A stretch of DNA of 64,000 nt, taken from positions 124,001 to 188,000 of the forward strand of contig NZ_JAKWJR010000008.1 in the NCBI RefSeq assembly GCF_022761125.1, read 5' to 3'. The DNA comes from Nocardioides sp. SR21 (lineage in GTDB: Bacteria; Actinomycetota; Actinomycetes; Propionibacteriales; Nocardioidaceae). Shown here piece by piece: positions 46,393 to 55,357 of the stretch (the first letter of the stretch is position 1; the number at the start of each line of letters is the position of its first letter). A program made the translations under genes and the position numbers. A model generated the notes under the pieces. The model searched no databases. It worked only from the letters and a program-made list of their open reading frames with translations, and was not told the origin of the DNA.

Positions 46393-48981
46393 ATGGAGCT
46401 CTGGGAGCGCTCCGCAGCCCTGGGTCAGCTGGACCGGTACCTCCAGGACAGTGCCAACTCCGGGCGCGTGGTGCTGGTGGCAGGCGAGGCCGGGATCGGC
46501 AAGACGGCCTTCGTCACCGAGTTCGTACGCCGTGCCGGTGGGTCGGTCCGCGTCCTCTGGGGTGGCTGCGACCAGCTCGTCACGCCGCGAGCCCTCGGAC
46601 CGCTCCACGACATGGCCCGGCGCTCGGGCGGTGTGCTCGCCTCGCGGATGCGCGCCGACGCCGGCCAGGAGGAGGTGTTCGCGGCCTTCCTCGAGGAGCT
46701 GTCCGGCCCCCGCCAGCGGGCACGCCCGGTGGTCGTCGTCGAGGACGCGCACTGGGCCGACGAGGGCACGCTCGACTGGCTCGTCTTCCTCGGGCGCCGG
46801 ATGCACCAGCTCTCCGCGCTCCTGGTCGTCACCTACCGTGACGACGAGGTCGGGGCCGAGCACCCGCTGCGGCGCGCCCTCGCCGCCGTTCCCGTGGACA
46901 CGGTGCGGCGGATCAACCTCGAGCCGCTCTCCGCGGCGTGCGTCGCCGAGCGTGCCGAGAACGCCGGCCACGACCCGGAGGTGGTGTACCACGCAGCAGG
47001 CGGCAACCCGCTCCTGGTGACCGAGGTGCTCAAGTCCGACGGCGGCGACGGCGTGACGGGGGCCGTGCAGGACCTCGTGCTCGAGCGGCTGCGGCGCCTC
47101 TCGGACCCGGCTCGGGAGCTGGCACACCTGGTCTCCGTGGTCCCGACCCGAGCGGGCGCGGCCTTCGTCGCGGGCGAGGAGGACCACGCCGAGCTGTGCC
47201 TCGCGGCCGGCGTGCTGGTCGCGTCCGGTGACGGGATCGGCTACCGCCACGAACTGCTGCGCTCCGCCGTCGAGCAATCGCTCTCGCCACTTCGCCGGCA
47301 GGCCCTGCACCGCAAGGCGTTCGAGGTGCTGGCCACTGATCCGGACATCGACCCCGAGGCGCTGGTCCACCACGCCAATGGCGCGGGTGACGACGCATCG
47401 GTGCTCCGGTACGCGCCGGTCGCAGGTGCGCGGGCCGCCCGGCAGGGGGCGCACCGCGAGGCGGCCGGCCACTACGCGCTCGCGGTCGCCCTGTCCGACC
47501 GGCTCGACGTGCCCGAGCGCGCCGATCTGCTCGACGCGTTCGCGGAGGAGTGCTTCATCGCGGGCCGCCACCCCGAGGCGCTCGACGCCCGGAAGCGCGC
47601 GCTGCCGCTGCGTCTCGAGCTCGGTGAGCCGGAGCGGGCCGCCGACGACCTCCGCTGGATCTCGCGGCTGTCGTGGTGGACCGGCCAGGTCGCCGAGGCA
47701 CGCCACGCGGCACTGCGCGCGATCGACCTGCTCCAGCAGCTGCCCGAGAGCCCGGCACTCGCCGACGCCTACGCGAACCAGGCGCTCGTCCACCTGACGA
47801 CCCACGAGCTCGACGACGCCCGGATGTGGGGTGAGCGGGCCCGCGACGTCGGCGCCCGGCACGGCAACCTGGCCGCCGAGCTCCAAGGCGCGAACACCCT
47901 CGAGGCGGTCCGGCTGACCGAGGGCGCCGTGGACGCACCCGAGCGGCTGGTCGAGATCCATCACCGCGCCCACCGGCACGGCCTGCTCGACCAGGCGGCC
48001 CGCGCGTTCGCGAACCTGGCGATGGTCACCGGCGACGAGGTCGCGGAGTTCGCCGACGCCGAGCCGCTCTGCGACCAGGCGATGGAGTACGCCACCCAGC
48101 ACGACTTCTGGCCGGTGTTCGACATCGTCCTCGCGGCCCGCTCGAAGGTCCGGCTCGAGCGTGGCGACTGGGCCGGCGCGATCGTCGACGCCGAGCTCGC
48201 GCTCGCCCGGAACGGACGTCGGGGTGCGGTGGCGATCCTCCCGCTCGTCGTGCTCGGCCGGATCGCCGCGGCGCGAGGCGAGCCCGGCGCGCTCGACCTC
48301 CTCGACGACGCCGAGCGGGCCGCGGCCGGGGTGGGGGACGTGCCGATGGTCGCCCCGGTGGCCGACGCCCGGGCCGAGCTGTTCGCCTGGCAGGGCGACT
48401 CAGCCCGTGCCATCGAGGAGATCGAGCGGGCGCTCGAGCTCGCGGGAGGCGCGGACGGCGTGCCGTTCATCGTCGGCCGGCTGGCGTGGCGGCGGTGGCG
48501 GTCCGGAGGGCCGGTGGCGGACTTCGGTGCCGACCCCTTCCGCGCCATGATGGGCGGTCGCTGGGCGGAGGCAGCGGCCGACTGGAAGCGGCGCGACGGC
48601 GTCTACCTGCGCGTCGACGCGCTCGCCGAGGGCGACGCGGACGCCGCCGCCGAGGCGCTGTCGACCCTGGACGGCTGGGGTGCGACCGTGGCGGCCGCCG
48701 ACGTCCGGTCCAGGCTGCGGGCGCGCGGCTTCACCCGGATCCCCCGCGGTCCCCGGCAGTCGACGACGGCGAACGCCGCCGGCCTCACGAACCGGCAGGT
48801 CGAGGTCGTGGCCCTGCTCGTCGAGGGCCTCACGAACGCCGAGATCGCCGAGCGGCTGACGGTGTCACCCAAGACGGTCGACCATCACGTCTCCGCCGTG
48901 CTCGGCAAGCTCGGGGTGTCACGACGCGGTCAGGTGGCGGGTGTCGCAAGGCAGATGGGTCTCCTGCCCAACATGGGTTGA
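46393..48981 (+). CDS. Large LuxR-family (LAL-type) ATP-binding regulator
   Basis: 862 residues: N-terminal AAA-type ATPase (Walker A GEAGIGKTAF about 30; VVVVEDAHWAD Walker B about 115), a long TPR-like helical region (about 330-700), and a C-terminal LuxR helix-turn-helix (LTNRQVEVVALLVEGLTNAEIAERLTVSPKTVDHHVSAVL). LAL proteins act as ATP-sensing activators of local genes. The next three genes (FAD oxidoreductase, OsmC, AhpD-like) are on the same strand and are candidate targets. Leaderless (TAGGCT eight bases before ATG). Confidence 0.9.
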   Translation: MELWERSAALGQLDRYLQDSANSGRVVLVAGEAGIGKTAFVTEFVRRAGGSVRVLWGGCDQLVTPRALGPLHDMARRSGGVLASRMRADAGQEEVFAAFLEELSGPRQRARPVVVVEDAHWADEGTLDWLVFLGRRMHQLSALLVVTYRDDEVGAEHPLRRALAAVPVDTVRRINLEPLSAACVAERAENAGHDPEVVYHAAGGNPLLVTEVLKSDGGDGVTGAVQDLVLERLRRLSDPARELAHLVSVVPTRAGAAFVAGEEDHAELCLAAGVLVASGDGIGYRHELLRSAVEQSLSPLRRQALHRKAFEVLATDPDIDPEALVHHANGAGDDASVLRYAPVAGARAARQGAHREAAGHYALAVALSDRLDVPERADLLDAFAEECFIAGRHPEALDARKRALPLRLELGEPERAADDLRWISRLSWWTGQVAEARHAALRAIDLLQQLPESPALADAYANQALVHLTTHELDDARMWGERARDVGARHGNLAAELQGANTLEAVRLTEGAVDAPERLVEIHHRAHRHGLLDQAARAFANLAMVTGDEVAEFADAEPLCDQAMEYATQHDFWPVFDIVLAARSKVRLERGDWAGAIVDAELALARNGRRGAVAILPLVVLGRIAAARGEPGALDLLDDAERAAAGVGDVPMVAPVADARAELFAWQGDSARAIEEIERALELAGGADGVPFIVGRLAWRRWRSGGPVADFGADPFRAMMGGRWAEAAADWKRRDGVYLRVDALAEGDADAAAEALSTLDGWGATVAAADVRSRLRARGFTRIPRGPRQSTTANAAGLTNRQVEVVALLVEGLTNAEIAERLTVSPKTVDHHVSAVLGKLGVSRRGQVAGVARQMGLLPNMG

Positions 48982-49025
48982 TCTCCCCATGAAGTGGGTG
49001 CCCGGACCCTCCTAGCGTCCGCGGC

Positions 49026-50150
49026 ATGCACACGAACCCTGACGTCATCGTGGTCGGCGCCCGCGCCGCCGGCGCCTCGACGGCGATGCTGCTGGCCCGA
49101 CGCGGACACCGCGTGGCGCTTCTCGACCGCGCCGAGTTCCCGTCCGACACGATCTCCACGCACCAGATCGCGCGGTCCGGGGTGGTCCAGCTCGCTCGGT
49201 GGGGACTGCTGGACGCCGTCCTCGCCAGTGGCGCACCCGCACTGCGCTCGGTGACCTTCACCGCGGCGGGCATGAGCATCACCCGCCCGATCAAGGACAA
49301 GGCGGGTGTCGACCTGCTCGTCGCTCCGCGCCGCTACGTCCTCGACTCCCTCCTCGTCGACGCCGCCCGGGAGGCCGGTGCCGACGTGCGCACCGGCGTC
49401 CGGGTCACCGAGGTGATCCGCGAGGACGACCGGGTGTGCGGCGTACGTGGTCCCGACCTCGAGCTCCGCGCACCGCTGGTGATCGGCGCCGACGGCCTCG
49501 GCTCCACGATCGCCCGGGCGGTCGGGGCCGAGACCATCGAGCAGCGCGCTGCGAACGGCGCCGGCGTCTACGCCTACTACGGCGGCATCCCGTGGGACGG
49601 CATCGAGCTGATCGCCTCCGCGGGCGCCCTGGCCGGCGTCTTCCCCACGCACCACGGCGAGGCCTGCGTCTGGGTCTGCATGCCCGCCGACGACTTCCGT
49701 CGCCTGCGGCGGCACCACCCGAGCCGCGAGGCGGCGCTCGAGGCGGCGCTGCTGCACCACGCACCCGAGCTCTCTGCCCGGCTGCTCGCCGGCCACCGGC
49801 GCAGCCCGGCCACCGGGATGTCGCGCCTCCCCAACTACATCCGGCGCGCGCACGGGCCCGGGTGGGCGCTGGTCGGCGACGCCGGCTACCACCGCGACCC
49901 GGTGACCGGGCACGGCATCAGCGACGCGTTCCGCGACGCCGAGCTGCTGGCCGACGCCGTCGATGCGGGCGGCTCCGACGAGGATCTCGCGGCGTACCAG
50001 CGCCGCCGCGACGCCGCCCTGCGTGAGGTCTTCGAGATCACCTGCGCCCTCGCGGACTACCCGCCCGTCCCCGAGTTCGTCGCGCTCCAGAAGCGCCTCA
50101 GCGTCGCCCTCGACGTCGAGGCCGAGGCGCTCGGCACCACCACCCACTGA
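49026..50150 (+). CDS. FAD-dependent oxidoreductase (geranylgeranyl reductase/PHBH-like)
   Basis: 374 residues. N-terminal GxGxxG-type fold DVIVVGARAAGASTAMLLARRG (Ala replaces a Gly), the mid DG motif (LVIGADGLGSTIARAVGA) and GD motif ALVGDAGYHRDPVTGHGISDAFRDA identify a p-hydroxybenzoate-hydroxylase-like flavoprotein. It could be a monooxygenase or reductase. TAGCGT seven bases before the ATG indicates a leaderless start. First gene after the LAL regulator; OsmC follows after 30 bp. Confidence 0.88.
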   Translation: MHTNPDVIVVGARAAGASTAMLLARRGHRVALLDRAEFPSDTISTHQIARSGVVQLARWGLLDAVLASGAPALRSVTFTAAGMSITRPIKDKAGVDLLVAPRRYVLDSLLVDAAREAGADVRTGVRVTEVIREDDRVCGVRGPDLELRAPLVIGADGLGSTIARAVGAETIEQRAANGAGVYAYYGGIPWDGIELIASAGALAGVFPTHHGEACVWVCMPADDFRRLRRHHPSREAALEAALLHHAPELSARLLAGHRRSPATGMSRLPNYIRRAHGPGWALVGDAGYHRDPVTGHGISDAFRDAELLADAVDAGGSDEDLAAYQRRRDAALREVFEITCALADYPPVPEFVALQKRLSVALDVEAEALGTTTH

Positions 50151-50180
50151 GTAGCAACCAACCATCCGAGGAGATCCACC

Positions 50181-50750
50181 ATGTCCAGCACCACCGCTAC
50201 CCGTCAGCCGATCAACGGGGTCGACGTCCCGACGTTCTTCGCGACCCTCGATGCCGTCAAGCAGCACCCGGAGGCCGCGAAGTTCCAGTTCCGCGCCCAC
50301 AACAGCTGGGTCGAGGGCACGCACAGCCGCAGCGTCGTCGAGGACTACTTCGGTGTCGGCGAGCGCAAGCACGAGCGGACGTTCGTGTTCGACGCCGACC
50401 ACCCGGCCGTCCTGGTCGGCCGCGACGCGGGCGCGACGCCTCTCGAGTTCGTGCTGCACGCGCTCGCGGCCTGCCTGACCGCCGGCCTGGCGAACATCGC
50501 GTCCGCCCGGGGCATCCGGCTGACCGAGGTCCGCTCGACGGTCTCGGGCGACATCGACCTGACCGGCATCCTCGGCATCGACCCCGACGTCCGCAACGGC
50601 TTCTCGGGCATCTCGGTCGAGCTCCACGTCTGCGGGGACGCCCCCGCGGACGAGCTGCGCGCCCTGGTCGAGCAGTCCCGCGCCCGCTCCGCGGTGTACG
50701 ACGTCCTGACCCACCACGTCCCGGTCCACGTCGACGTGGTCACGGACTGA
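50181..50750 (+). CDS. OsmC-family protein
   Basis: 189 residues. Contains the OsmC/Ohr core, with the conserved cysteine in HALAACLTAGLANI and a second in LHVCGDAPADE, giving a potential thiol-peroxidase pair for organic hydroperoxides. Good Shine-Dalgarno (GAGGAGA) upstream. Its stop overlaps the start of the AhpD-like gene by TGATG, so two peroxide-related proteins are made together. Confidence 0.88.
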   Translation: MSSTTATRQPINGVDVPTFFATLDAVKQHPEAAKFQFRAHNSWVEGTHSRSVVEDYFGVGERKHERTFVFDADHPAVLVGRDAGATPLEFVLHALAACLTAGLANIASARGIRLTEVRSTVSGDIDLTGILGIDPDVRNGFSGISVELHVCGDAPADELRALVEQSRARSAVYDVLTHHVPVHVDVVTD

Positions 50751-51286
50751 TGGCCTACCTGTCCACGCCCGAGGTCGACGGCACGAACTACGCACGGCTG
50801 TTCGCGCTCGCGCCGGCGGCGTACGACGGCTGGGCCACGCTCAACGTCGCGATCCGCTCAGCCATGGACCTGCGGCGCTACGAGCTGGTGACGCTCGCCG
50901 CCGCCCGGCGGCTCGGGTCGTCGTACTGCTCGATGGCGCACGGCTCGCTGCTCCGCGACCGGTTCTTCACGGCGGACCAGGTGCGCCGGATCGCCGCCGA
51001 CCACCACGACGCCGGGCTCGACCCGGCGGACGTGGCGCCGATGGACCTCGCCGAGCGGGTCGTCACCGACCCGCGCGGCATCACCGACGGGGACGTCGCG
51101 GCGCTCCGGGAGCTCGGGCTCTCGGAGCGGGACGTCCTCGACGTGGTCCTGACCGCGGCCGCCCGGTGCTTCTTCGCCACCGTGCTCGACGCGCTCGGGG
51201 TCGAGCCGGACGCGTCGTACCGTGCCGACCTCGACCCGCGGCTCCTCGACCTGCTCACGGTCGGGCGGTCGGCCGCGGTGGCGTGA
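50750..51286 (+). CDS. Carboxymuconolactone-decarboxylase (AhpD-like) family protein
   Basis: 178 residues, helix-rich AhpD-type. The active-site motif CxxCxxxH is altered: SSYCSMAHG keeps the second Cys and the His but has Ser in place of the first Cys. Canonical AhpD needs both, so this is either a one-Cys variant or a binding protein. Translationally coupled to OsmC (TGATG). Confidence 0.85.
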   Translation: MAYLSTPEVDGTNYARLFALAPAAYDGWATLNVAIRSAMDLRRYELVTLAAARRLGSSYCSMAHGSLLRDRFFTADQVRRIAADHHDAGLDPADVAPMDLAERVVTDPRGITDGDVAALRELGLSERDVLDVVLTAAARCFFATVLDALGVEPDASYRADLDPRLLDLLTVGRSAAVA

Positions 51287-51291
51287 GGGGG

Positions 51292-51912
51292 CTACGCCCG
51301 GGCCGACCCGCCCCAGTTCGCGAGCTTGGTCGCGACGGCGTGCAGGTCGGCCCGGCGTACGGCGTCGGGCACCGGCGGCAGGATCGCGTCCCACTCGACC
51401 GCGAACGACCCGCGGATGTCGGGGAGCCCCTCGGGGCGGGCGAAGAACCAGACGTGCGCGTGGGCGCAGCCGTCACCCCAGCGGTTGACGTGCACCCGGC
51501 CGATGCCCGGCATGCCCTCCATGATCCGGACCAGCCGGTTCGCGATCCGGCCGAGCTCGGCGGCCTCGTCGTCGCCGAAGTTGCCGATGTCGAGGTGCTC
51601 GCGGGTCCACAGCGTCAGCACCAGCGGCAGCCCGCTCGGCTCCGCGGTCGGGGTGACGAGCCACCAGCGCTCGTCCTCCCAGACGATCTGCTCCGGCGCG
51701 AAGCCCGCGCACGCCGGGCACGGCCCGCCGCCCTCGGCGCCCTCGCGCGGTGCCTCCGGCTCGGGTGCGCGCAGCACGCGCGGCGCGACCTGCCCGTCCA
51801 CGGCGTCCCACGGGAAGATGTCCCAGTCGGCGATCGGCGGGGACGGCAGTCGGCCGTCCGGTCCGGCGGCGGCGGTGACCCTGGCGTAGAGCTCGTCGGC
51901 AGACTCCGGCAT
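51292..51912 (-). CDS. HIT-like protein with altered histidine triad
   Basis: 206 residues. A pair CPAC (about 67-70) could bind zinc. The later VNRWGDGCAHAHVWFFARP segment matches the histidine triad HxHxH except that the first His is Cys (C-A-H-A-H); the middle, catalytic His is kept. Related to HIT/GalT-type hydrolases or transferases of nucleotides. Start ATG 51912; GTG 51918 is possible. Stands alone between convergent and divergent genes. Confidence 0.72.
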   Translation of the reverse strand: MPESADELYARVTAAAGPDGRLPSPPIADWDIFPWDAVDGQVAPRVLRAPEPEAPREGAEGGGPCPACAGFAPEQIVWEDERWWLVTPTAEPSGLPLVLTLWTREHLDIGNFGDDEAAELGRIANRLVRIMEGMPGIGRVHVNRWGDGCAHAHVWFFARPEGLPDIRGSFAVEWDAILPPVPDAVRRADLHAVATKLANWGGSARA

Positions 51913-51938
51913 GACCACACTCTGCCACGATCTGTTTC

Positions 51939-52517
51939 ATGAGCGCTCCCGTCACGGTCTCGATCACCCGCACCATCGCGCCCGGCCACGACGACGAGAT
52001 GATCGCCTGGATGCAGGCCGGATCGGCCCTCGCCGCCCGCTTCGACGGCTTCCTGGGGTCGGGCTGGATCCGGCCGCAGCTGGACTCGGAGGAGTGGCAC
52101 ATGCTCTACCGGTTCGCCGACGACGACTCCCTGGCGACCTGGGAGGCCTCCGAGCAGCGCCGGTGGTGGCGCAGCGCCGCGGAGGGACTCATCGGCGATG
52201 CGCGGGTCGAGCGTCTGACCGGCATCGAGGGCTGGTTCGACCCACCGGCGACGTACGACGTGAAGGACCTGCGGCCGGCCCCGCCGCCTCCGCCCCGGTG
52301 GAAGCAGGCGTGCGTGATCTTCCTGGTGTTCTTCCCGCTGAGCCTGCTCGTGAACTGGGCCGGCGGCCACCTGCTCGCCGACGTCTGGCTGCCCGCGCGG
52401 GTGCTGATCAGCGTCGTCGTGATGACGCCGGTGATGACCTACTTCGCGCTGCCCTGGATCACTCGCCGGATGGAGTGGTGGCTGCATCCCGCCGGCGCCA
52501 CGGCAAAAGTCGAGTGA
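51939..52517 (+). CDS. ABM-like domain protein with C-terminal membrane helices
   Basis: 192 residues. N-terminal about 100 residues look like an antibiotic-biosynthesis-monooxygenase ferredoxin-like fold (VTVSITRTIAPGHDDEMIAWM ... FLGSGWIRP ... WHMLYRFADDDSLATWEASE). A Pro-rich stretch leads into two membrane helices (about 124-143 and 150-172). ABM domains are small dimeric oxygenases or heme-handling proteins; membrane fusion is known in a few families. Function unknown. Confidence 0.75.
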   Translation: MSAPVTVSITRTIAPGHDDEMIAWMQAGSALAARFDGFLGSGWIRPQLDSEEWHMLYRFADDDSLATWEASEQRRWWRSAAEGLIGDARVERLTGIEGWFDPPATYDVKDLRPAPPPPPRWKQACVIFLVFFPLSLLVNWAGGHLLADVWLPARVLISVVVMTPVMTYFALPWITRRMEWWLHPAGATAKVE

Positions 52518-52540
52518 CGTAGTCAACTATGGTGGGCGGC

Positions 52541-53428
52541 ATGTCAGTGGAGACGGCGCCGCCCCTTCCGTCGTACGACGACGTCCAGGTCGTCGTCCCT
52601 GCTCCTGGTGGCGGCCCCGGCAACTGGTCCGGCGCCGCGAGCGCGGTCCTCGTCGACGGCACGTTCTGGCTCACCTACCGGGTGCGTCGGCCGCTGGCGG
52701 AGGGCCGAGGTGTCGCTGTCGTGGTGGCCCGTTCTGCCGACGGCATCGCGTTCGAACCGGTCGCGGAGGTCCATCGCGAGGCGTTCGGCTGTGAGTCGTT
52801 CGAGCGGCCGGTCCTGGTGCCGCTGCCCGAGGGCGGCTGGCGGCTCTACCTCTCGTGTGCGACGCCGCACTCCAAGCACTGGTGGGTCGACAGCCTGACG
52901 GCCGCGACGCCGGAGGAGCTGCCGACCGGCCATCGCCGGGTCGTGCTGCCGGGTGATGACACGGTGGCGGTCAAGGATCCCGTCGTCGAGCGCACGGATG
53001 GTGGCTGGCGGATGTGGCTGTGCTGCCACCCGTTGACCGAGGCGGGGCACGAGGACCGGATGACCACGCGGCTCCTGACCGGACCCGACGGCCTCGAGTG
53101 GGCCGACCAGGGCGAGGTCCTCGCCGGTCGCCCGGGTCGGTGGGACGCGCGCGGGGCGCGGGTCACGACGGTCGTCGCCGACCATCCCCTGACGGTGCTG
53201 TACGACGGGCGCCCGGATGCCGAGTCCAACTGGCACGAGACCACCGGTGTCGCCCGCTGGGACGGCACCCGGCTGGTCGCTGACGACGAGGAACCGCTGG
53301 TCTCGCCGTACTCCGACGGCGCCTGGCGCTACGCCTCCGCGGTGCCGCTGCCGGACGGCCGGACCCGCTTCTACGTCGAGGCCGCCCGCCCCGACGGTGC
53401 GCACGACCTGGTCACGGTCGTCCGCTAG
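52541..53428 (+). CDS. Five-bladed beta-propeller (glycosidase-like) protein
   Basis: 295 residues with repeated WxxxxS/D-type strands: GNWSGAASAVLVDGTFWLTYRVRR, GCESFERPVLVPLPEGGWRLYLSC, AVKDPVVERTDGGWRMWLCCHP and YSDGAWRYASAVPLPDGRTRFYVEA. This pattern is that of arabinanase/levansucrase-like propellers (GH43/GH32/GH130-related). No signal peptide. Possible catalytic acids (VKDPVV, CESFERP) are visible, but the enzyme class is uncertain. Leaderless (TATGGT seven bases before ATG); shares CTAG with the sulfotransferase gene. Confidence 0.7.
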   Translation: MSVETAPPLPSYDDVQVVVPAPGGGPGNWSGAASAVLVDGTFWLTYRVRRPLAEGRGVAVVVARSADGIAFEPVAEVHREAFGCESFERPVLVPLPEGGWRLYLSCATPHSKHWWVDSLTAATPEELPTGHRRVVLPGDDTVAVKDPVVERTDGGWRMWLCCHPLTEAGHEDRMTTRLLTGPDGLEWADQGEVLAGRPGRWDARGARVTTVVADHPLTVLYDGRPDAESNWHETTGVARWDGTRLVADDEEPLVSPYSDGAWRYASAVPLPDGRTRFYVEAARPDGAHDLVTVVR

Positions 53429-54390
53429 GCCGGCTGCCGCCGCTGGTCGAACGAGCCCCGGCTCTCGGTCGACAGCCAATCCGAGAAGTCCTCGCCGGTG
53501 AGCGACGAGAGCAGGCCGATGTCCTCGGCGAACTGGGAGATCAGCTCCTCGCGCAGCGCCGCGGACAGCAGGGGGCGGTGCGCGGTGCCGGGGCCGACGA
53601 GGCCGGCCACCAGCGGGCCGCTGGCCCGGCGCCACACGTGGGGTGGTGCGAACTGGCCGAGGCGCGCCCCGGCGCGCACCACCGGTCCCAGGACGGCCGG
53701 CCGCCAACCGGGTGCGACGAAGCTGCGCGCGTTGTCGCGCGGGATCGTCGCCACGCGCCCGGTCTCGATGCCGAGGAAGCGGCAGGCGCGGTCGACTGCC
53801 GCGGGTGGGTCGTCGACGATGTCGCGGTAGCGCAGGACGAGGATCCGCCCGGGGTCGACGTGATCGCGGAGGTGCTCGAGCTGCTGGCCGTACATGCCGA
53901 GCTCGCGGTAGCGCCAGAACGGCGCCCAGCCCGCCCGGGCCCGCTCGTCCTGCAGCGCGAACGCGGTCGCGAAGTCCGACTCCGGCTCGAGGCCGTCGGA
54001 CCACAGGTGCATCCAGTTCGAGTAGGCGCGATCGATCGGGTCCCGCACGACCGCGATCAGCCGGACCTCCGGCAGCGCCTCCCCGATCCGCCGGTGCGCG
54101 CCGCGGCTCCAGAGGTAGAAGGGGGTGCTCTCGCCGCGGGTCGAGCCCGCGGGAGCATCGGCGAACAGCGCGTCGTACCGGTCGGCACGCCAGATCCACT
54201 CCTGCTGGGAGTGCTTGTCACCCGGACCGCACCACCCCGGCGGAGGGGCGCCGTCGCACAGCCAGTACTTCGGCTCCTTGGGCGTGGTCATGAAGACCTC
54301 GGGATGCTGTGCGAGCGCGGCGTGGAGTGCCGTGGTCCCTGCCTTGGGCGCGCCGACGATGAGGAAGTCCGGCTGCGGTGTCCTGGTCAT
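53425..54390 (-). CDS. Sulfotransferase
   Basis: 321 residues. 5'-PSB loop FLIVGAPKAGTTALHAAL at the N-terminus and 3'-PB LIAVVRDPIDRAYSNWMHLW (about 125) are both complete, so PAPS-dependent sulfation is likely. Closer to heparan-type/StaL-like sulfotransferases than to the first copy at 8489. ATG 54390 follows a GGGAGGG Shine-Dalgarno. Target unknown; lies between the propeller protein and purC. Confidence 0.88.
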   Translation of the reverse strand: MTRTPQPDFLIVGAPKAGTTALHAALAQHPEVFMTTPKEPKYWLCDGAPPPGWCGPGDKHSQQEWIWRADRYDALFADAPAGSTRGESTPFYLWSRGAHRRIGEALPEVRLIAVVRDPIDRAYSNWMHLWSDGLEPESDFATAFALQDERARAGWAPFWRYRELGMYGQQLEHLRDHVDPGRILVLRYRDIVDDPPAAVDRACRFLGIETGRVATIPRDNARSFVAPGWRPAVLGPVVRAGARLGQFAPPHVWRRASGPLVAGLVGPGTAHRPLLSAALREELISQFAEDIGLLSSLTGEDFSDWLSTESRGSFDQRRQPA

Positions 54391-54403
54391 GTGCCCTCCC
54401 GCA

Positions 54404-54427
54404 TAAGTCTTGTAAGTCACTCTACAA
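54404..54427 (-). promoter_or_regulatory. Inverted repeat in the sulfotransferase promoter
   Basis: TTGTA-N8-TACAA (54410-54427) lies between a candidate -35 TTGTAG and -10 TATGCG on the minus strand, just upstream of the sulfotransferase gene. GTAAGT occurs at 54412-54417 and 54435-54440. Possible operator; no neighbouring regulator is known to bind it. Confidence 0.4.
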
Positions 54428-54472
54428 AGGACATGTAAGTGGGAGAAGAGGGCTGCTTCTAGAGTTAGCACC

Positions 54473-55357
54473 GTGGCCGACCTGAACATCCCGACCGCGC
54501 CCGCCATCGAGGGGGCCACCCACCTGCACAGCGGCAAGGTGCGCGACCTCTACGAGCTGCCGAGCGGCGAGCTGCTGATGGTCGCCAGCGACCGGATCTC
54601 GGTCTTCGACTTCGTGCTCGACACGACGATCCCCGACAAGGGCGAGATCCTGACCCGGATGTCGCTGTGGTGGTTCGACCAGCTCGCCGACCTGGTGCCC
54701 AACCACGTCATCTCCACGGACGTGCCGGACGCGGTCAAGGGCCGCGCGGTCGTCTGCGAGCGGCTCGCGATGTACCCCGTCGAGTGCGTCGCCCGCGGCT
54801 ACCTCACCGGGTCCGGCCTGCTCGACTACCGCGCGTCCGGCGAGGTCTGCGGCATCGCGCTGCCGGCGGGGCTCGAGGACGGCAGCCGGCTGCCCGAGGC
54901 GATCTTCACGCCCGCCACCAAGGCCGAGCTCGGTGACCACGATGAGAACGTCTCGTACGACGCCGTCGTGACCACCATCGGCGCCGAGCGCGCCGCGGAG
55001 CTGCGCGCCCTGACGCTCGCCGTCTACTCCCGGGCCGAGTCGGTCGCCCGCGAGCGCGGCATCGTCCTGGCCGACACGAAGCTCGAGTTCGGCGCCCGCC
55101 CCGACGGCACGACCGTGCTCGGCGACGAGGTGCTCACGCCCGACTCCTCGCGCTTCTGGCCGGCCGCCGAGTGGCAGCCCGGCCGCACGCAGCCGTCGTA
55201 CGACAAGCAGATCGTGCGCAACTGGGCGCTGTCGCCGGAGTCCGGCTGGGACAAGGCGTCCGGCGAGGCCCCGCCGCCGGTGCCGGCCGAGGTCGTCGAG
55301 CGCACCCGCAGTCGCTACATCGAGGCCTACGAGCTGCTCACCGGAGAGCGTTGGTAA
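54473..55357 (+). CDS. purC: Phosphoribosylaminoimidazole-succinocarboxamide synthase (SAICAR synthetase)
   Basis: 294 residues. HSGKVRDLYELPSGELLMVASDRISVFD (N-terminal substrate/ATP lid) and VLADTKLEFGARPDG, QIVRNWALSPESGWDK are conserved PurC segments; all sites are intact. Adds aspartate to CAIR. GTG 54473 has TAGAGT seven bases upstream (leaderless). Its 3' end overlaps the SRPBCC gene by 7 bp. Confidence 0.96.
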   Translation: MADLNIPTAPAIEGATHLHSGKVRDLYELPSGELLMVASDRISVFDFVLDTTIPDKGEILTRMSLWWFDQLADLVPNHVISTDVPDAVKGRAVVCERLAMYPVECVARGYLTGSGLLDYRASGEVCGIALPAGLEDGSRLPEAIFTPATKAELGDHDENVSYDAVVTTIGAERAAELRALTLAVYSRAESVARERGIVLADTKLEFGARPDGTTVLGDEVLTPDSSRFWPAAEWQPGRTQPSYDKQIVRNWALSPESGWDKASGEAPPPVPAEVVERTRSRYIEAYELLTGERW

